Below are positions 6,753 through 10,143 of a stretch of DNA of 10,143 nt, one piece after another (positions within the stretch are counted from its first letter, which is position 1; each line of letters opens with the position of its first letter). The DNA lies in the NCBI GenBank assembly GCA_003022085.1, contig PXQK01000045.1:1-10143 (forward strand), given 5' to 3'. The notes under the pieces were generated by a model. It worked only from the letters and a program-made list of their open reading frames with translations, made no database searches and was not told the origin of the DNA. Source of the DNA: Halobacteriales archaeon QH_10_65_19. GTDB taxonomy: Archaea > Halobacteriota > Halobacteria > Halobacteriales > Haloarculaceae. Position numbers and translations under genes: made by a program.

Positions 6753-7781
6753 TCAGTCTCGCTCGTCCCCGCCGTCGGCTTTGGCGGTCGTCGCCGGCAC
6801 AGAGGTCTGGCGGTGCCGCCTGCTCGCCACCCGGTGGCGCAGACGAACACCCAGCGTGGCAGCGACGTAGACCCCGATCGCGACGAGGACGATCGTGCCG
6901 CCCGCCGCGACGTCGTAGTGGTACGACACGGTCACGCCGGTCACAGTCGAAAAGAGACCGGCACCGATGCCCGCGACGATCGACCGTTTAAACCCCCGGA
7001 CTGACGTGGTAGCAGCCACCGGGATCACGAGCATTGCGGCGACGAGTATGACACCCATGATCTGCATCGCTCCGACGACGACGACCGCAGTCAACACCGC
7101 GAGTAGCTGGTTGTAGCGGGTGACGCTGAGTCCGGCAGCCTGGGCTCCCACCTCGTCGAAGGTGATGTAGACGAGCGGCCGGTAGGCGGCGGTGATGCCG
7201 ATCGTCACAAAGACGCTCATGAGCAGGAGGATCGCCGCGTTCACACGGGTGACAGTTGCAAGAGAGCCAAAGAGGTAGGCGTTGATTCCGACGGCAATAC
7301 CGCCGTCAGTCGCGGTCACGAGTACGCTCCCGACCGCAAACGAGCCAGCCAGCACGATTGCGAGCGACGTGTCGCGGTAGGCTTCGGCGTAGTCGACGAG
7401 CGTCTGTACGAGCAGTGCGGCCACCGCTGCGACGATTAGTGCGGTGAGCAGCGGCGGGACGCCGGCTGCGAAGGTGGCGTTAACGAACAGCCCCGCTGCG
7501 ACGCCGGCGAACGCCGAGTGTGCGAGCGTGTCGCCGATCATGGCCATCTCCCGGTGGACGAGGAAACTCCCGACGAGGGGGCCGATAAGCGCGATACAGA
7601 TTGCTGCAAGGTAGGCCCGCTGCAGGAACGGAAAGCCGAGCACGTCGATCCCGGTCACGTCGGCCACGACCTCCAGTGTTTCCCTCCAGAGGTCGTCGAG
7701 AACGACCTCTATGACTCGATCGACTGGGTCCGTCTGTAACGGCGTCACGCGTGCGAACGACAGTGTATGGGCCAGTGACAT
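6753..7781 (-). CDS. znuB: Zinc ABC transporter permease
   Basis: This 342-residue integral membrane protein is the transport channel of the zinc uptake system. It belongs to the ABC-3 (ZnuB/TroC/MntB) family. The diagnostic stretch is HREMAMIGDTLAHSAFAG at about residues 76-93. After a roughly 55-residue N-terminal lead there are eight or nine hydrophobic segments from about residue 57 to 305. The C-terminal tail (about 310-342) is basic, then polar, and probably cytoplasmic. The N-terminal lead before the first membrane segment is longer than in most bacterial homologues; internal starts cannot be excluded, but ATG 7781 follows the znuC stop by only 2 bp, which supports it. It is the last gene of the znuA-znuC-znuB operon. 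The zinc assignment comes mainly from ZnuA; manganese cannot be ruled out from the permease. Confidence 0.88.
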   Translation of the reverse strand: MSLAHTLSFARVTPLQTDPVDRVIEVVLDDLWRETLEVVADVTGIDVLGFPFLQRAYLAAICIALIGPLVGSFLVHREMAMIGDTLAHSAFAGVAAGLFVNATFAAGVPPLLTALIVAAVAALLVQTLVDYAEAYRDTSLAIVLAGSFAVGSVLVTATDGGIAVGINAYLFGSLATVTRVNAAILLLMSVFVTIGITAAYRPLVYITFDEVGAQAAGLSVTRYNQLLAVLTAVVVVGAMQIMGVILVAAMLVIPVAATTSVRGFKRSIVAGIGAGLFSTVTGVTVSYHYDVAAGGTIVLVAIGVYVAATLGVRLRHRVASRRHRQTSVPATTAKADGGDERD

Positions 7782-7783
7782 TG

Positions 7784-8521
7784 TCAGTGATTGTGTTGGA
7801 GGATCGACTGGGAGCTGCCGTACGCCTCTGACAGTGCGTCGGTCTCGACGAACGTTTTGGGATCGCCGTGGAAGAACAGTTCCCGGTTGAGGCAGGCAAT
7901 CTTCGAGGCGTGGGTCGTGACGATTCCGATGTCGTGTTCGATGAGGATGATAGTGATTCCGTCCTCGTTCAGTTCGTAGAGCAGGTCGTAGAACGCCTCG
8001 CGTGACTCCGCGTCCACCCCGACGGTCGGCTCGTCCAGGGCGAGCAGGTCGGCGTCAGCTGCCAGGGCGCGCGCGATGAACACACGCTGGCGCTGGCCAC
8101 CCGAGAGCCGGCCGACGCGGCGGTCCGCGATATCCCCGATCTCAACCCGTGCCAGCGCGTCGTCGACGGCCGCGCGGTCCGCACTCGTGAACCGACTCAG
8201 CAACCGATTCGGGTACCGACCCATGCGGACAACTTCCCTGACGGTGATCGGCATCTCGTCTTTCGTCCCGGCCACGTCCTGTGGGACGAAGCCGATCCGG
8301 TCGCCGTGTTTCGACTCCTCGGCCGGGTCACCGAACAGCAGTACCGAACCGCTGTCGGGTCGGTGGAGACCGATGATCAGTTTGAGCAGGGTCGTTTTCC
8401 CCGAACCGTTCGGACCAACGAGACCGAGGAACTCGCCGGCCGCGACGTCGAGCGACACCTCTTCGACGACCGGGCGGTCAGCGTAGGCGAACGTCACGTT
8501 GCTGACTTCGACGACGGCCAT
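7784..8521 (-). CDS. znuC: Zinc ABC transporter ATP-binding protein
   Basis: This 245-residue ATPase powers zinc import through ZnuB, as a dimer on the cytoplasmic face of the membrane. All ABC motifs are intact: Walker A GPNGSGKTT (36-44), Q-loop FVPQD (78-82), signature LSGGQ (139-143), Walker B LLALDEP (159-165, Asp163, catalytic Glu164) and switch His in LIEHD near 195. The end is His-containing (QHNH), common in metal-transport ATPases. ATG 8521 overlaps the znuA stop by one base (TAATG), a strong sign of translational coupling. The longer in-frame start at 8602 would add 27 basic residues lying inside znuA and is rejected. The stop codon is 2 bp before znuB. The family is certain; metal specificity follows from ZnuA. 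Confidence 0.92.
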   Translation of the reverse strand: MAVVEVSNVTFAYADRPVVEEVSLDVAAGEFLGLVGPNGSGKTTLLKLIIGLHRPDSGSVLLFGDPAEESKHGDRIGFVPQDVAGTKDEMPITVREVVRMGRYPNRLLSRFTSADRAAVDDALARVEIGDIADRRVGRLSGGQRQRVFIARALAADADLLALDEPTVGVDAESREAFYDLLYELNEDGITIILIEHDIGIVTTHASKIACLNRELFFHGDPKTFVETDALSEAYGSSQSILQHNH

Positions 8522-9510
8522 TATGCGTCGAGTGCACGTTCGAGCGCCGGAAGGTTTACCTTTTTCATGACATCGATGTATCCCCACCCCTCGCCCTCCC
8601 ACTCCTCGGTCAGGCCGGGAAGTGCTGTCAGCGACAGCACCTCCTCGGCGCTGGTCTCTGCGACGAGCTGGTTTGGGGCCTGCTGTGGCTCAAGCGGGTC
8701 GGCACAGATGTACCGGAGGTCGTGCCTTTCGATAATCTCCTGGGCCTGCTCGATGTCCTGTAGCGTCGGACGGTCGTCGGGCGAGACGTTCGTGAGCGCT
8801 CGGACTTCGATGCCGTACCGATCGCCGAAGTACTGCCAGGAGTCGTGCCCAGCAACGAGAATAACGTCTTTCGACGCGTCGTCGACCATCGACTCGATCC
8901 GCTCGTGGAGGTCGTCGAGGTCACTCCGGAACTCCTCTGTGTTCTCGGCGTAGGCATCCGCGTTGTCGGGGTCGGTATCGACGAACCCCTGGCGGACGTT
9001 GCCGACGGCTTCTTTTACCCGGAGCGGATCCATCCAGAAGTGCGGGTCCATGCCGGATCCGTGGTCGCCTTCGTCGTGGCCGTCCTCGTCGTGGTCGCCT
9101 TCCTCGTGATTGTGCCCCTCCCCGGCCTCCAGCAGGTCGATTCCCGTACTCACATCCAGGGTGGTCACACCCGCGTCGTCAGCCTCAAGGTCGCTTCTGA
9201 TATCGTCGATCCAGGGCTGGAACCCGTTCATGCCGTGGACAAGCAGGTCCGCGTTACGTATGTCCGTCTGTACGCTCGGCCCGGGCTCCCAGCCGTGACC
9301 GTGCTGGCCGACCGGAACAAGCAGGTTACTCTCTGCCGTGTCGCCAGCGACCTGAGCGGCAATGTCTCCGAACACGAAAAACGATGCCTGTGCCGTCGCC
9401 CCGCCTGACCCTGACCCGGAGGAGGAGTCGTCACTGGTACACCCTGCAAGCACTCCAACACCCGCCGTTCCAGCGATGCCAGACAGCAGTCGACGCCTAG
9501 TTATGTTCAT
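8521..9510 (-). CDS. znuA: Zinc-binding lipoprotein of the ABC transporter
   Basis: This is a 329-residue substrate-binding protein of the cluster A-I (ZnuA/TroA) type. It captures zinc outside the membrane and passes it to ZnuB. The N-terminus has a twin-arginine motif (TRRRLLSG, 4-11), a hydrophobic stretch and a lipobox LAGC with Cys24, so it is probably Tat-exported and lipid-anchored, as is usual in haloarchaea. A Ser/Gly/Asp linker (25-38) follows. Likely metal ligands are His72 (HGWEPGP), His157 (MDPHFWMDP) and His222 (AGHDSW), with Asp271 a possible fourth. His at the third position is typical of zinc-binding members, where manganese binders have Glu. A His/Asp/Glu-rich loop (133-150) with five His is a further zinc feature. 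The protein starts at ATG 9510 behind a strong AT-rich promoter with a dyad. It is the first gene of the operon and overlaps znuC by one base. The zinc call is well supported but not proven. Confidence 0.93.
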   Translation of the reverse strand: MNITRRRLLSGIAGTAGVGVLAGCTSDDSSSGSGSGGATAQASFFVFGDIAAQVAGDTAESNLLVPVGQHGHGWEPGPSVQTDIRNADLLVHGMNGFQPWIDDIRSDLEADDAGVTTLDVSTGIDLLEAGEGHNHEEGDHDEDGHDEGDHGSGMDPHFWMDPLRVKEAVGNVRQGFVDTDPDNADAYAENTEEFRSDLDDLHERIESMVDDASKDVILVAGHDSWQYFGDRYGIEVRALTNVSPDDRPTLQDIEQAQEIIERHDLRYICADPLEPQQAPNQLVAETSAEEVLSLTALPGLTEEWEGEGWGYIDVMKKVNLPALERALDA

Positions 9511-9514
9511 GCGT

Positions 9515-9546
9515 GATTATTAATTTAATACCTTAATATAATAATC
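9515..9546. promoter_or_regulatory. Inverted repeat spanning the znuA TATA box (candidate metal-regulator operator)
   Basis: GATTATTA (9515-9522) and TAATAATC (9539-9546) are perfect reverse complements separated by 16 bp. The dyad covers the TATA box and the expected transcription start of znuA. A repressor bound here would block TBP and polymerase. Haloarchaeal metal genes are often controlled by DtxR-family regulators at AT-rich palindromes, so a zinc- or manganese-responsive repressor is a reasonable guess. No such regulator is encoded in the window. AT-rich DNA produces dyads easily, so the site is a candidate only. Confidence 0.45.
9533..9540 (-). promoter_or_regulatory. TATA box of the znuACB operon
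   Basis: On the minus strand this reads TATATTAA, centred about 26 bp upstream of znuA ATG 9510, inside a stretch that is almost entirely A/T. It is the best promoter in the window and predicts a leaderless znuA transcript. Confidence 0.6.
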
Positions 9547-9619
9547 TTCCTATTCTATACAATAGTTATTAGCAAGATGCCTCACCTCGATCAGATATAT
9601 TATGAACGCGCGGAGGATG

Positions 9620-9892
9620 TCATTCTTCGACCAGCGGGAAGTTGGCGAGTCTGATCGAGGCCATCCCGGTCAGTCCCCGGGAGACCGGCACCATCGACGT
9701 CTGGGTGGCGTAGGCGTCTCTGGAACGTTCGTACAGCTTTGCTGTTCCCTCCGCCTGCGTCGCGATGTGCGGATCCGCCACGACCGCAAGCCGCGCCGAT
9801 TCGGCCGTCTGTGGCTGGTTCAGCCGTGTCGACACGCTTCCTGACGGCAGTCCCCGCCGGCTGATCGGGCCCGAGGAGTGCTGTTTGCTCAC
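9620..9892 (-). pseudogene. Internally deleted metallophosphoesterase remnant
   Basis: This 90-codon open frame (GTG 9892 to TGA 9620) has a credible N-terminus for a calcineurin-like metallophosphoesterase. A short lead is followed by ARLAVVADPHIATQAEGTAKLY at residues 33-54, with the DxH metal motif at Asp40 and His42. Such enzymes are normally several hundred residues long, with later GD, GNH[DE] and GH motifs. None of these is here. After about residue 57 the sequence changes to TSMVPVSRGLTGMASIRLANFPLVEE, which could be the C-terminus of the same protein joined after loss of the middle; this second part is a guess. A TATA-like element (9918-9923) lies about 28 bp before the GTG, so the remnant may still be transcribed. 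It ends 110 bp before the znuA start on the same strand. It could instead be a short hypothetical protein. Confidence 0.5.
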
Positions 9893-9917
9893 TCCCGATC
9901 GAAGGCAGTGGAGTGGA

Positions 9918-9923
9918 ATAAAT
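9918..9923 (-). promoter_or_regulatory. TATA-like box of the phosphoesterase remnant
   Basis: On the minus strand this reads ATTTAT, centred about 28 bp upstream of GTG 9892, consistent with a leaderless start. It is the main reason to choose GTG 9892 over the longer frame beginning at 9934. Confidence 0.35.
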
Positions 9924-10100
9924 GCACAGGACACACGCTGCGCCGGAGGTGGACAGTCCAGACAGGTACAACAGCCGTGGCTATCCGATGTCGGGTTGGA
10001 ACTGTTGCGAGGGAAGACCGCTCCGCTCGCAACGAGGTCTCCCGTTCGGTCGACCTCGCGGGTCTTCCCGCACGTGCGAGGGCCCGCGTGGGCCGTGCAG
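9924..10100. other. Gap between phosphoesterase remnant and tRNA-Leu
   Basis: No gene is recognisable. Open frames here are basic and low in coding character. The right half is filled by the inverted repeats at 10011-10094. Two copies of TGCGAGGG (10006-10013 and 10075-10082) repeat the 3' end of the adjacent tRNA. Confidence 0.4.
10011..10069. repeat. Nested inverted repeats downstream of tRNA-Leu
   Basis: An outer 9-bp stem pairs GGGAAGACC (10011-10019) with GGTCTTCCC (10061-10069). Inside it a 7-bp stem pairs CGAGGTC (10033-10039) with GACCTCG (10052-10058). Another short GC hairpin, GGCCC/GGGCC with a 4-nt loop, lies at 10081-10094. Together they form a strongly structured trailer after the tRNA. 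It may be a REP-like palindrome, a processing or termination structure, or part of a small RNA. Confidence 0.5.
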
Positions 10101-10143
10101 TGCGAGGGATGCGATTTGAACGCATGGACCCCTACGGGAGCGG
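10101..10143 (-). tRNA. tRNA-Leu, 3' part only (cut by window edge)
   Basis: Read on the minus strand, this is the 3' half of a class II tRNA. The discriminator base is A (10101). The acceptor 3' strand is CCCTCGC (10102-10108). The T-arm is 10109-10125, with a 5-bp stem closing the TTCAAAT loop. A variable-arm hairpin of CTCC/GGGG type is seen at about 10128-10141. The long variable arm limits the choice to Leu or Ser in archaea, and discriminator A indicates Leu. No CCA is encoded. The anticodon and 5' half lie outside the window, so the isoacceptor cannot be named. Confidence 0.85.

Noticed and set aside
8522..8602. 27-residue N-terminal extension of ZnuC
   Set aside because: It lies within znuA coding sequence and is basic and unlike ABC ATPases. 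The overlapping TAATG start at 8521 is a standard coupled start.
9600..9971. Overlapping minus-strand frame of 123 codons at the phosphoesterase remnant
   Set aside because: The other frame carries the AVVADPH motif and a well-spaced TATA box. This one is a Gly/Arg-rich shadow.
1..10143. CRISPR array, insertion sequence or integrase
   Set aside because: I saw no regularly spaced direct repeats, transposase motifs or recombinase signatures. The only integration hint is the octamer repeats beside tRNA-Leu.

Overview
The window looks like chromosomal DNA from a halophilic archaeon (Halobacteria). The base composition is GC-rich and the proteins are strongly acidic. Most genes have no ribosome binding site but carry an AT-rich TATA-like element about 26-31 bp upstream of the start codon, which fits leaderless haloarchaeal transcripts. 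Several families here are, as far as I know, mainly or only haloarchaeal: a TbsP-like regulator, a small DUF6757-type zinc protein, a cupin with a C-terminal zinc ribbon, and an archaeal DUF63 membrane protein. The window holds seven or eight intact genes of mostly housekeeping or accessory character, one zinc-uptake operon, two damaged genes and the 3' part of a tRNA-Leu. No phage, IS, CRISPR or defence module is visible.

Layout from left to right. Positions 1-299 have no convincing gene. On the plus strand, 300-1036 is a PHP-domain phosphoesterase gene whose two halves lie in different frames, so it is probably a pseudogene. It is followed by a 54-residue zinc-finger-like protein (1103-1267), a cupin/zinc-ribbon protein (1406-1870), a TbsP-like winged-helix regulator (2032-2850) and a 566-residue YcaO-family protein with an N-terminal E1-like domain (2889-4589). 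On the minus strand, a DUF63 membrane protein (4603-5763) converges on the YcaO gene with only 13 bp between stop codons. Continuing on the minus strand are an inositol-monophosphatase-family enzyme (5854-6693) and the zinc ABC transporter operon: znuA at 8521-9510, znuC at 7784-8521 and znuB at 6753-7781, transcribed in that order.

The right end (9511-10143) holds an AT-rich znuA promoter with an 8-bp inverted repeat spanning its TATA box. Next come a 90-codon remnant that looks like an internally deleted metallophosphoesterase (9620-9892, minus), a hairpin-rich stretch, and the 3' half of tRNA-Leu (10101 to the window edge, minus). Three copies of the tRNA 3'-end octamer TGCGAGGG lie within 103 bp there. 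With the broken gene next to them, they make this the most likely spot for past rearrangement or integration.

The clearest functional unit is the Znu system: a Tat-exported, lipid-anchored zinc-binding protein with a His/Asp-rich loop, an ATPase and a permease, probably under metal-responsive control at the znuA promoter. The most open biology is the YcaO protein. It carries the ATP-binding glutamates and a Cys4 zinc site, but no precursor peptide, dehydrogenase or TfuA partner is visible nearby.
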